DNA of 19,466 bases. Source: Obelidium mucronatum. Its lineage: Eukaryota > Chytridiomycota > Chytridiomycetes > Chytridiales > Chytriomycetaceae. Each line of letters begins with the position of its first letter. Position 1 is the first letter of the stretch. The DNA lies in the NCBI GenBank assembly GCA_025765595.1, contig JAIVFH010000451.1, positions 1 through 19,466 on the forward strand, given 5' to 3'. Below the pieces are notes generated by a model. It made no database searches, was not told the origin of the DNA, and saw nothing but the letters and a program-made list of their open reading frames with translations. The position numbers were made by a program, and so were the translations under genes. Below are positions 1 to 8,440 of this stretch, in pieces.

Positions 1-2
1 CG

Positions 3-125
3 GCGGCGCAGGAAGGGAAATTGGTGGTTGGTAGTGCGAGTCGAGATATGAAGTGGAGGACGCGGAAGATTTTGGAGGACTTGACTGTCGGGGAAGGGAA
101 GTTAGGGATGGGTTGGAAGTGGTGA
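3..125 (+). CDS. C-terminal end of an unidentified gene (partial)
   Basis: Frame 3 is open from the window edge to a TGA at 123-125 and gives about 40 residues, rich in Gly, Lys and Trp, ending in GMGWKW. The other two plus frames close within about 50 nt. Codon use (many GGG, AAG and TTG) resembles other genes here. The body of the gene lies outside the window, so no family can be named. It could also be a chance open frame. Confidence 0.4.
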   Translation, partial: AAQEGKLVVGSASRDMKWRTRKILEDLTVGEGKLGMGWKW

Positions 126-256
126 ACTATACACACGCGTTCTATATTAGTATGGCACTCCAACAAGTGCATCTATGATGATTTCTTGATCGCAATATGA
201 AATTGAATTTTGAAAAAACTCCACAACCCATCATACAACGCGGGCCTCGGCAGCCT

Positions 257-752
257 TCAACGCCTCCCGACATTGAATCGAATACTCTCTGAAAGGAATA
301 AACGCTCTCCAAACAATCCAAACTGTACCAAGCCAGCATATTTCACGTTTTCAAACGAGGCGCTGTCCAAATTTGTATCATTCTTGTACAAGACAGTGTA
401 GTAGACAATGCTCCAAATAACCTTGATGGCTCCCCAGAAAATGTAGTAATAAATAAAGAGGGCCATCCATTCGGGGATTCTGCGATCAACTGCCATGTAT
501 CCCAACACGTTGAAACCGGTAATCAACGAGGACACCAACCGTGTTGAAGATTATGTTTGCGTCATTGAATCTCTTGATTGAGTATACATTGATTGCAAGG
601 GAAAAGGCAAGGAGAATCGGGATGAGGACCAAGTAGCGACGGATACTGGTACTTGCAGGAACGTTCCATCAAAGCGGCTCTGGGGGAATATTGCGGTTTC
701 CTTGGAGGGCCTCTGGAGAAATTGGTTGTGCTTCGTTGAGCTCTTTGATGCT
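257..752 (-). pseudogene. Decayed multi-pass membrane protein gene
   Basis: Reading leftward from a good 3' splice site (TTATTTCAG, AG at 754-753), the frame starts SIKELNEAQPISPEAL and reaches an in-frame TGA at 671-669. It then continues in the same frame as WNVPASTSIRRYLVLIPILL and NVYSIKRFNDANIIFNT, which looks like a loop plus a membrane segment. Near 538-545 the frame must change by one base to continue as SSLITGFNVLGYMAVDRRIP and a very hydrophobic, Tyr/Trp-rich stretch (LFIYYYIFWGAIKVIW), ending at TGA 259-257. One stop plus one frame change in otherwise protein-like sequence suggests a pseudogene, although two assembly errors would give the same picture. The 5' exons are not seen: upstream lies the TG microsatellite. 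The family is not recognised. Confidence 0.5.
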
Positions 753-783
753 CTGAAATAAGGGTAATTTGTGTGAGCTATTA

Positions 784-787
<4 letters not shown>

Positions 788-877
<90 letters not shown>
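788..877. repeat. (TG)45 microsatellite
   Basis: An uninterrupted TG dinucleotide repeat of 90 nt. It lies just 5' (minus-strand sense) of the decayed membrane-protein gene, where that gene's upstream intron or exons would be. Confidence 0.97.
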
Positions 878-878
<1 letters not shown>

Positions 879-969
879 CTGGAAACTTTGGATAGGACAT
901 GGACTCGACAAGATAAAATTTTTGAAATGATTTCTGACTCTTAAATATTGATTGATTACTTTGCCGCAC

Positions 970-970
<1 letters not shown>

Positions 971-1003
<33 letters not shown>

Positions 1004-1012
1004 TTAGGGTTA
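971..1012 (+). repeat. A30 tract joined to two telomere-like repeats
   Basis: Thirty consecutive A residues (971-1000) are followed directly by GGGTTAGGGTTA (1001-1012), two units of the TTAGGG repeat used by many fungi as telomere. The array is far too short to be a working telomere. It could be a retrotransposition or end-joining scar, or coincidence. Confidence 0.7.
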
Positions 1013-1150
1013 ATTCTGGGAATCTGCTTTTTTGCATTTTTATTTATCATTTATTGTATAGAGCACTTGAACACGAGCCTCACAAGACTCCACCAAGTTT
1101 CCAAATAATCGACTCCTGTATTACCACCACTCAAAGACTCGCGAATCATT

Positions 1151-1531
1151 TCAGAAACCGGCGGCGAAAAGGAGTGTTGGGGTTTGATAGGTGGGTGAAT
1201 ATGTGATGTGGAGTTCGAGTGTCGTTGTTGCTGTTGTTTCCAACTGGCAAGCGGCGGCTAACGAAGGGTCATTTGGTTCTATAAGCGTTTCGTCGTCTTC
1301 ATCGATTTCGGTATTGTTGCTGGGAATGTTTGAAGGTGTCGAAGATGGTGTAATCTGTTTCCGAGCCACAGCGTAAGGATAGGGAAACGACTAAATCAAA
1401 TGTGGGTGGGTCATTCTTGGGAATGCAAAAAACATGAAGTGCTTTTTTTTTACGTCATAGTATTTAAATTCCGAGTGGTGCCGGCTTTCGACGAATGACA
1501 ATAGGGATGCTTTGAAGGCAGCCACGTCCAT
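1151..1531 (-). pseudogene. Truncated Atg10/Atg3-like autophagy E2 gene
   Basis: The model starts at ATG 1531. Exon 1 (1531-1454) encodes MDVAAFKASLLSFVESRHH and a few more residues. A 63-nt intron (GTAAAA...TTTAG, 1453-1391) carries an in-frame stop at its end. Exon 2 (1390-1151) encodes SFPYPYAVARKQI, an acidic Ser/Thr-rich insert (EIDEDDE), then LELHITYSPTYQTPTLLFA before a TGA. The HITYSPTYQTPTLLF stretch resembles the conserved strand of the Atg10/Atg3 E2 family, which transfers ubiquitin-like proteins in autophagosome formation. That family continues with a domain carrying the HPC catalytic cysteine, and this part is missing. A possible further splice (acceptor AATACAG) would add only about 17 unrelated residues. 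The Atg10 rather than Atg3 assignment rests on one motif. Confidence 0.5.
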
Positions 1532-1663
1532 TTGAACCAAAAATTAAAACAAACCATATCGCCCAATCATATGTTTTTAATTTATTATTATCTAACACGT
1601 CAGAAAAAAAAAAGAATGCAGACGCCTTCTATACAAAAAGATCCCTTCATCATCCCATCATCC

Positions 1664-1687
1664 CATCATCATCATCATCATCATCAT
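1664..1687. repeat. (CAT)8 microsatellite
   Basis: Eight CAT units, preceded by imperfect CATCC units, lie in the 206-nt intergenic stretch between the PPR stop (1738) and the Atg10-like start (1531). Nothing else recognisable is in that stretch except A-rich runs. Confidence 0.9.
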
Positions 1688-1737
1688 AAAAAAAATGGGC
1701 GCCAGCCTCATCACCCTGCCACTTTTCGCCGTCATCA

Positions 1738-4411
1738 TCATTCACTTTTGCGTCCAGCCCCGCCAACACCACCCCCACTTTTACTCTTACACCGTTCCAT
1801 CAAAACCTCCACCTGCGATTCATTCCCCACCACCAACTCTGCATACTCCTTCACCATATACTTGACAACCAAATCCGCACACACCACTGCTTTACATCGA
1901 ACCAACGCGTTCACACAAATCGTGAAAAACTTGAAATCCGGCGTCGATTTGGCTGGCGAGGACGAAGACGAGGACACCGACGAGGACGACGACAAGGATA
2001 GCTTGGAAAGCCCCTTCCCATCCTCCCGAAACACCCCCTCAATCTCAGGGATCGTCAGAAACCGCATCCGCGGCGGCGGCGCCGAATTCACTGAAACAGC
2101 AAGTGTCGAGAGCTCTGCTAGCGCTTCTGGGTGTTTTGAGACGACCCGAGTTTGGAGAAACGCTTCCATCCATTGAACCACGGCCACCACGTCTTTACCA
2201 TGTGAAAGCCCGTTAATGACCCCCGAGACAGCGTGGATTGTAACAGGGATGCCGTTGTGCAAGAGTTTCAAGGCGGCTGGTTCGACGGCCTTGTATTCCC
2301 CAGACAGCACGAGGCCGTAAATGATGGCGGCGGAGGAGTAAGCATCCGGGGTGAGGTTGTACGTATCCAGTTCTTGGAGGATGTGGGCAATGTAGGTGGG
2401 TTGGCGGGTTTGGATCAGGTATTTGAGGAGAATGTTGAAGAGGACGAGGTCTGGGGAGAGTTGGGGGTTGGTTTGGGTTTTTAGGGTGGTGTAGGTTTCT
2501 TTGATTGCGTCGTCGTTTTGGAGGGTTGTCATCTTGTTGTTTGTGAAATTGTGTTAAGAGATTCCTTGGAGAAGTTGTGTTTGGAAGTTGGGTATACCGC
2601 CTTTGATGGTATGAAAAAATGAAAGAAAGAAAACATACACCGCCTTTGGCGGTAGAGTTACTGCCTTCGGCAGTTTGAAAAAGTAAAAAAAGGAAGAAGC
2701 ACCGCCTTCGGCGGTAAGATTCACCAACCTTATGAATCACAGTCGTATGCATCACAACATCCCTCCCCTCCCTAAACCCCGCAAAAACCCTCAAAGCAGT
2801 CCCCAAATCCCCCACCCTCAACAACCCATCCATCAACGACGTACAAGTCTGTAAATTCGGCTCGACCCCAACAACCCGCATCGTCTCGTAAAACCGTTTC
2901 GCTTGATCGATTCTCCCCGTTTTAAAACAGACGTCGATTAACGTTGTGTATGTGATCACGTCGGGTTTGAGTTCTGGGTGTATTTTTTGGAGGGTTGCAA
3001 AGAGGTTTAAGGGGGTGTCTGCGGCGACGCCGGCGTCTTTGGGGGATTTGGATTCGATTGCAAAGAGTCCGTTGAGCATAATGTTCATGGTGTACACGTT
3101 CAAGCGTTTTGAGCGGGACATGTCGCGGAAAAGGAGTAATGCGAGGTTGCGGTTTTTCATGCTGGTCAGGAGGAACCGTAAAATGAGATTGTTTGCGTAG
3201 ATGCTGAAATTCAAGTTTTGGGATTGCAGTTTTCGGGAGATTGCGAGGATCGCGTCGAATCCGGCTTGTTGATGTTGTTGTTGTTGAGTGGTATAGAATT
3301 TGACAATGAGTGAGAGAAACGAGGCGTATGGGCCTTCTCCTTCTTCCAAAGCAGATAATTGTTTTCGAGTCAATCGAGAAACGCGGGTCCAAAACGTTTC
3401 TTCTAGTTTCTCGATCCATGTTTGTTTTTGTGAAAAGTCCCATGTGGGAGAGTTCAAGAGAGTTGTTAGGATCCCGTTGATTGTGGATTGCCGTATTTGT
3501 AAATCAGGAACAGTGGCAACAAGTTCGAGAGACTTGATAAGCGCCTTATCCCAATCTTGGGCGGCTGTGAGAACACGAATCAATGAAAGGTAAGGCAACA
3601 CGCCCAGGTTCTGTTTTTCCAAGGAATCAAAAAACGAGATTGATAGATCTGTTCGTCCAGATAGATGGAATGCAGCAATGACTGCAGCGTACATTTGGTC
3701 GTTTGTGATGCTGTTGTCTTTGCTGTTTGTGGATTGGAATGAACTAATGTGAGTGAGGATGCTGGATGCTTCTATTTCAGACGACAGGTTTCTGAGCGAC
3801 AGGAGAGTGGGTATTATCGCCGTGCTGGCGGGGCAGTCTAGTTTGAGACGCGAAATGTCGCCGAGCAGCAAGCGGGCGAAAGCGTCAAATATTGGCGGCA
3901 GTGGAGCGTGGGGTATACTGCGATGCGAAGAGTATTTGTTTGATTTGATTGATTTGTTTGACATTGGCAGCAGGACAGCCAGGGCGTTGAATAGTTTTGT
4001 ATTTGTCTGAGGCTGAGAGTGAATGATGTCAGACAGCAAGCGGGTAAAGACCGAAGCCTGTGGTGACTCATCGCTCTCGAAAGACGGAGAACAAGAAGAA
4101 GAACAACACTCGACCAGGAAGCGCGCCAGCAGCGCCACGTCGGCCTGCGTCAGCTGCTTCGACGACGCCGAGATTGTCAGCGGCGCGTAGACGCGGAAGA
4201 CGGCTTCGGCGGCGGCGGCGCCGGGCCGCAGCGCCGCAGCGAGGCGGCGCAGGCTCGTCAGGAGCGCCGACGTTGTGTCGAGGTAGCTGGTCGTGCTGGT
4301 CCGCGGGCTGCGGCCGAGCATGCTGCCAGGGACGCCCCAGCCACGGCCGGACGACGTCGACTGGCTCAGCCGCCGGAGAAGCGCCAGTCGCGGCAGAAGG
4401 CGGAAGAGCAT
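1738..4411 (-). CDS. Pentatricopeptide repeat (PPR) protein, probably mitochondrial
   Basis: Two exons: 4411-2729 (561 codons) and 2532-1738, joined in phase 0 across a 196-nt intron (donor AAG|GTTGGT, acceptor ACAACAAG|ATG), giving 825 aa. The N-terminus (MLFRLLPRLALLRRLSQSTS) is basic, Leu/Ser-rich and without acidic residues, as expected for mitochondrial import. Around residues 480-550 there are two clear PPR units: DVITYTTLIDVCFKTGRIDQ, and a following unit with NLQTCTSLMDGLLRVGD. Further degenerate units run across the splice (SPDLVLFNILLKYLIQTRQP, TPDAYSSAAIIYGLVLSGEY). PPR proteins bind organellar RNA in processing, stability or translation. Residues near the C-terminus form a Ser tract (SSSSVSSSSSS). 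The first 280 nt are much more GC-rich than the rest. Its 5' end is also copied at 7633-7802. The acceptor lacks a pyrimidine tract, so the exact splice is less certain than the gene. Confidence 0.85.
2596..2715. repeat. Four short hairpin repeats in the PPR intron
   Basis: Within the 196-nt PPR intron lie 15-bp palindromes at 2596-2610 (ACCGCC TTT GATGGT, degenerate), 2639-2653 (ACCGCC TTT GGCGGT), 2660-2674 (ACTGCC TTC GGCAGT) and 2701-2715 (ACCGCC TTC GGCGGT). Arms of six pair perfectly around a 3-nt loop in three of the four, and the C/T change at arm position three is matched by a G/A change in the opposite arm. Spacers are A/G-rich. Confidence 0.9.
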
Positions 4412-4529
4412 TTCTTGGTTTGCAAATCAAAGAAAAGTATAAAAAAGTGTGAGTCATCCTTCCATCCTCTTTTTATTTTTTATTCGTCAACCTTTTTCAT
4501 ACAAAATTGTCAGATTTCTCTTTTGATCA
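4412..4529. promoter_or_regulatory. Divergent promoter region, PPR / left LRR-propeller
   Basis: These 118 nt separate the PPR start (4411, minus) from the left LRR/propeller start (4530, plus). The stretch holds AAGTATAAAAAAGTGTG (a possible TATA-like element) and a T-rich run. It is nearly identical to 7803-7940 in the second unit, which differs by extra AATCAAAG units. Promoter function is inferred from position only. Confidence 0.5.
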
Positions 4530-7283
4530 ATGGTCCTCACTACATATCAGTGCAGAGCACTGCATCAACTGTTTCCTTCCCTGGCTACTACTCTAGGATC
4601 AGTAGCTTCTTTTTGCGCTGCTGGTGAAAATGTCCTTTATATTGCTCGTAATCAATTGGTTACCGGATTGTACTGTTGTTTTTTTATTCTTCATTGATCG
4701 TTCTGGCCGAGTTGACTCAAAAACGCGTTTTATAACAAAAAGAACTTTGGCTTCACGTGGTTTGACTGGGAGTCTACCGGATCTTAGTAGTTTGCCTGCA
4801 TTGACTTCGGTGTGGGTGTTGTTTTTTGATCATTACAACATTGCCGTAGGCAATGCCATAATGTCATAGGCGATGTCATATCGCCGTAGGCGATGAGTTT
4901 TTTTTTTTTTTTCTTTCTTTTTTTTTTTCCTTTCGCTGTAGATCGCCGTAGGCGATGTTATATCGCCGTAGGCGATGAATTTTGTTTTTTTTTTACTTCT
5001 TTTTGTCTTTCGTTTTTCAATACTTACATTACAACAAACAAGTCCCCAATGAATGGCTCGATGGTGTCGACTACACGTGGCATAATATACCTGGAAAAGC
5101 GAGTCAAATTTCACCTGTCCAAAACAATGACGACAAGACACTCCAAATCTTTTACCACAACAGCAGCGGGCTCTTCACAAATTACCAAACTACTTCCAAC
5201 GCTGTTGACTGGACTGGCCACCAACAAATCAACTCTCATTCATCGATAATCTCAATTGCCGTTTCGTTGGATGGAAACCAGAATGTTCAAGTATTTGAAA
5301 GCAATGGCGATATGTATCGGTACACAAAGAGTGGAAGCGTTTACACCATTGCAGCACCCGCATCTGGCTTCGGGGGTTTAAACACACAAATCGCGGCAGC
5401 CACCAATTCGAACGGCGATAAGTACTTATTTTCAATCAATGCAGGTGGTGAAGTCACAGAATCACACTTTGATAACGGAGGTAACGGACCTTGGTCTACC
5501 CGCGCACTCTTGGATGGCGGTGGAGGTGGAGGAGCAACTCGCATATCAGCAGCTCGAGATGACATTGCTGGATTGGAGGTTTGGGCTGTTGCATCAAAAA
5601 GTCTAAGAAGCTGTTACCTTAGTATGGGGTCAAATTTATGTACGTGGAGTTCAGCGAGTCAGCCGACGGAATTTGCCGATGTATATGCTTTTCAAAGCGG
5701 CACTGAAGATATTGCTGCTCTTGCGCTTATGAAGGGTGGTAACTTGTATCTGGCTGGGGAATTGACAACGGCTGCTGCAACTAATGTGAAGAAAGCGGCC
5801 GTTATAACGGATGACAACTACAACATCTATGCATTTTATAGGACTTTTCAGAATGAAGTGAAGTATGTTTTCCGTAAACGTGGCGGGTCTTGGGAACCAC
5901 CCGTTTCGATTGATGGGAAACTTGCAAGTGAAGTTTCAGCGCTTTTTCGATCGGATGGGTTCTGGCATTTGTTTATTGTTGAATCGGGGACTGGTTCCAT
6001 TTATCATACCCGACAGAATAACATGTAAATGGCGAATAATTTCTTTTATATATATATATATATTAATTTTAGTTTGTTTTTGGTGAACTTAAAATCCTCA
6101 TTCTTTTAGACTTGTTGATCAAAACTGTTTGAGTGGACGGTCAAATCAAAAGTCTTGCACTACTTCCACCACTTCAACATCATCAGAAACCCCAACTTCC
6201 TCGGATACAAGCACTCAAACGTCTTCCAGTACGACAAGTCCATCTGAATCCACCACTGAAACAAGCTCGACAACTGAATTTGATTTTAACGGAAACAATG
6301 GCATCAACAATCTATTGATGTCATCGTCGTCGTCGTCCATGTCTGGTTCTGAATCAACATCATTCACACTTTCAACATCAACACCAACAACAACGGCAGG
6401 AACGGCAACGGAGTCCTCCTCTTCAGTGATTCCAACTACAACGTCTGGACCCAATCAAGACTGTCTGACCATAAAAGCTTCGTTCCCGACCGTGCAGTTC
6501 AATATCGACTGTAACAATGTGTCTCCGAATGGAACTTATCCGGTATCAAAAGCAGATGTCCGGCGCCGGCAGCTTGCTCGACGTGTGACAAGGTTCGTGT
6601 TTAAAAAAAAAACCTTGTCCAAACAAGCTTGGTAAGAGCAAACCAACATTTCATTCGTCAGCACTTTTATCCAATTCGAATCCAATCGAATTATTCATGT
6701 GATTCTCCCTCGAATGCAATTGGCCGGATCCATCTCGCCGCTTCTGGGGAACTTGGACCAAATGAAAATCTTGTGAGTTCTCCCTGTGCTGCGCTTGCTA
6801 TCGCGTTTTACTTATATACCGTGATAACTTTTCAGGGACCTCTCGGAAAACCAGTTGACTGGAAGTATTCCGCCCGAGCTGGCCAAATGCCAAGCCCTCA
6901 AAACCGTGGTATTGGAAAAAAACCAGCTCTCCGGAACAGTGCCTCCCCAACTTCTCACAGTTCTCGCAGCCAACGGCGCCAAAGTCAATTTTGGGGTCAA
7001 CTGTTTGGATAACGCTGTGAACCAAAAAAGCTCATGTAAAAAGAAGGCGGATCATTGTTTGGCAGTGTCTCTGGACACGCGGTACACGACGGATACAAAG
7101 TTTCAACCGCTTTGGGATGCATTGGCATCCGTAGAACGTGATTTGAAAGCGTTTGATAGGTTGGCGGAGATTTCTGGGAACTTTGCGGTGGGCGAGTATT
7201 GGTTTAGTGCGTTTAGAAAGTATGTTACGGAGTTGGAGTGGTGTGTTTTACATCATCCAGAGCTCGTATACCACGGAAAATAG
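4530..7283 (+). CDS. LRR / beta-propeller protein, left copy, exon 3 lost
   Basis: By comparison with the right copy the exons are 4530-4669, 4743-4811, (exon 3 absent), 5043-6024, 6110-6592, 6662-6772 and 6836-7283. Exon 1 starts MVLTTYQCRALHQLFPSLA, and exon 2 gives an LRR (TLASRGLTGSLPDLSSL). The 107-nt LRR exon between them is missing from the 231-nt intervening stretch (4812-5042), which instead holds hairpin repeats. Joining exon 2 directly to the propeller exon shifts the frame and meets TGA at once. A weak phase-1 donor inside exon 2 (A|GTAGTT, 4787) could restore the frame at the cost of LRR residues. The propeller exon, Ser/Thr linker, second LRR and Cys cap are all open and close to the right copy. 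The gene is either recently inactivated at its N-terminus, differently spliced, or started downstream (a frame is open from 4982). Confidence 0.65.
4840..4976. repeat. Hairpin repeats replacing exon 3 in the left copy
   Basis: 15-bp palindromes at 4840-4854 (ATTGCC GTA GGCAAT), 4880-4894, 4942-4956 and 4962-4976 (each ATCGCC GTA GGCGAT), plus a degenerate one near 4863-4875. Pyrimidine runs (T14, CTTTCTTT) separate them. ATTGCC is matched by GGCAAT, so both arms changed together. Confidence 0.92.
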
Positions 7284-7440
7284 CTGGAAAATAGCTTCAT
7301 TGGCATTGATTTTTCAGAACTTTTTTTCTTATTCATACGTGTAAAACCAAACACTACGGGTTCTTTTCACTCTACTTCTCTCATTCCATAGCCCCCTTAT
7401 TTATTTGCAATGTTTTGGATTTGGTGGCAGTGTTTACTCA
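7284..7440. other. Spacer 3' of the left LRR/propeller gene
   Basis: This 157-nt stretch lies between the LRR/propeller stop and the MTHFR remnant. It is nearly identical to 11199-11348 and has no coding capacity. It contains the shared 3' ends of two convergent genes. Confidence 0.6.
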
Positions 7441-7627
7441 ATATGATTGCTCTCCAAAATATCAAACAAAGTCAAAGCGTCCCGATAGTCGTTATTAACC
7501 ACATTCATCAAGAACCAGTCGTCCGCGATGCCATTGAGTAACACTGCGCTCTCGGAAACTGCTGGGTAAATTTCGGCCCACTTGTTCCAGAGCTCATACC
7601 CCTCATCCTTTCAAGCCTAGAAACTGT
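7441..7627 (-). pseudogene. 3' fragment of MTHFR (duplication remnant)
   Basis: This matches the last ~63 codons of the MTHFR gene at 11349-11542. It keeps recognisable residues ([30 protein letters not shown]) and the original stop. It is cut off at the duplication junction, and two former codons are now stops: TTG to TAG and TGG to TGA in the segment equivalent to SFLAWKDE. A Gly in PAGSES has become Val. There is no start and no catalytic domain, so it cannot be functional. Confidence 0.9.
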
Positions 7628-7802
7628 ACACGGCGAGGCGGCGCAGACTCGTCAGGAGCGCCGATGTTGTGTCGAGGTAGTGGTAGTTGGTCGCGCTGGT
7701 CCGCGGGCTGCGGCCGAGCATGCTGCCAGGGACGCCCCAGCCCCGGGCAGAAGACGTCGACTGGCTTAGCCGCCGGAGAAGCGCCAGCCGCGGCACAAGC
7801 AT
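7617..7802 (-). pseudogene. 5' fragment of the PPR gene
   Basis: ATG 7802 begins MLVPRLALLRRLSQSTS, a near copy of the PPR presequence, continuing GWGVPGSMLGRSPRTS and TSALLTSLRRLA. Homology ends at 7633, and the frame runs through the junction to VYSF and a TAG. The three-residue deletion after the start and a two-residue insertion (YHY) keep the frame open. It could be transcribed from the duplicated promoter into a ~61-aa presequence-like peptide, but no PPR units remain. Confidence 0.85.
7628..7632. other. Tandem duplication junction
   Basis: About five nt (ACACG) match neither parent. To the left, GAAACTGT still matches MTHFR (11535-11542). To the right, GCGAGGCGGCGCAG matches the PPR first exon from 4239. 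The short filler is typical of end joining rather than homologous recombination. Confidence 0.8.
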
Positions 7803-7940
7803 TTTTTGGTTTGCAAATCAAAGAAATCAAAGAAATCAAAGAAAAGTATAAAAAAGTGTGAGTCATCCATCCATCCTCTTTTTATTTTTTATTCGTCAAC
7901 CTTTTTCATACACAAAATTGTCAGATTTCCCCTTTGATCA
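7803..7940. promoter_or_regulatory. Duplicated promoter region of the right LRR/propeller gene
   Basis: These 138 nt are nearly identical to 4412-4529, including AAGTATAAAAAAGTGTG and the T-rich run before the start. A short AATCAAAG unit is repeated here, which lengthens the region. Function is inferred from position. Confidence 0.45.
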
Positions 7941-8399
7941 ATGGTCCTCACTACAACTCAGTGCACAGTCCTGCGCCAACTGTTTCCTTCCCTGGCTAAT
8001 TCTCTCGGATCAGTAGCTTCTTTTTGCGCTGCTGGTGAACCTGTCCTTTATCTTTCCAATCAGGAATTAGTTGCCAAATTGTAATGTTTTTTTCTCTCGT
8101 TATTTCATTGATCGTTCTTTTCTGGCAAAAGTTAAATCAAAAAAACGCGTTTCTAAAAAAAAAGAACTTTGGCTTCTCGTGGTTTGACCGGAAGGTTACC
8201 GGATCTTTCTCGTTTGACTGCCTTGACTTCAGTGTGAGTACAGTTGTATTTGCCGTAGGCGATGAATTTTCTTTCTAATATCGCCTGTGTTTCATTTTTT
8301 TTTTTTCGTCTTCAATGTTATCTCATTTTTGTCTCTTATCGCGTTGGTCTTTTCCTTTCTTTTCTTTATTGAATATATATACTTTCTAAAAAAAACAAA

Positions 8400-8440
<41 letters not shown>

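Larger units (their letters stand above)
753..1150. other. Gene-poor, repeat-rich gap
   Basis: About 400 nt between the membrane-protein pseudogene and the Atg10-like fragment. It contains the TG microsatellite, an A30 tract with an adjoining TTAGGG-type motif, and AT-rich unique sequence. Open frames crossing it encode only His-Thr or Lys/Phe homopolymers and are not genes. The missing 3' half of the Atg10-like gene was looked for here on the minus strand and not found. Confidence 0.6.
4239..7627. repeat. Left unit of a tandem segmental duplication
   Basis: This block runs from inside the PPR first exon, through the shared promoter and the left LRR/propeller gene, to an MTHFR 3' fragment. 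It matches 7633-11542 in the same order and orientation. The left edge is internal to an intact gene, so the PPR gene here is the complete copy and the one at the right unit is broken. Confidence 0.9.

Noticed and set aside
669..1050. Open frames encoding long His-Thr and Phe/Lys runs
   Set aside because: They are translations of the TG repeat and the A30 tract. Only the short stretch left of 752 looks protein-like, and it belongs to the pseudogene.
1532..2176. 214-codon plus-strand frame rich in His and Ser
   Set aside because: It lies antisense to PPR exon 2. The His run comes from the CAT microsatellite and the acidic run is the complement of the PPR Ser tract.
2596..2715. The hairpins as rho-independent terminators or a CRISPR array
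   Set aside because: The host is clearly eukaryotic, spacers are of irregular length and low complexity, the repeats are only 15 bp, and there are no cas genes.
4060..4457. GC-rich open frames on both strands (Arg/Ala/Pro-rich)
   Set aside because: They are shadows of the GC-rich PPR presequence. The minus-strand frame starting at 4411 has protein-like content and continues into PPR units.
6632..6661. GTAAGA as donor of the left copy's fifth intron
   Set aside because: It would leave only a 30-nt intron, and the site is destroyed (ATTAAGA) in the right copy. The conserved donor GTTCGT gives a 69-nt intron in both.
8401..8438. A38 tract as the tail of a retroposed gene copy
   Set aside because: Introns are still present on both sides and no target-site duplication is seen. 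It sits at a splice acceptor of an intron-containing gene, so tract expansion is simpler.
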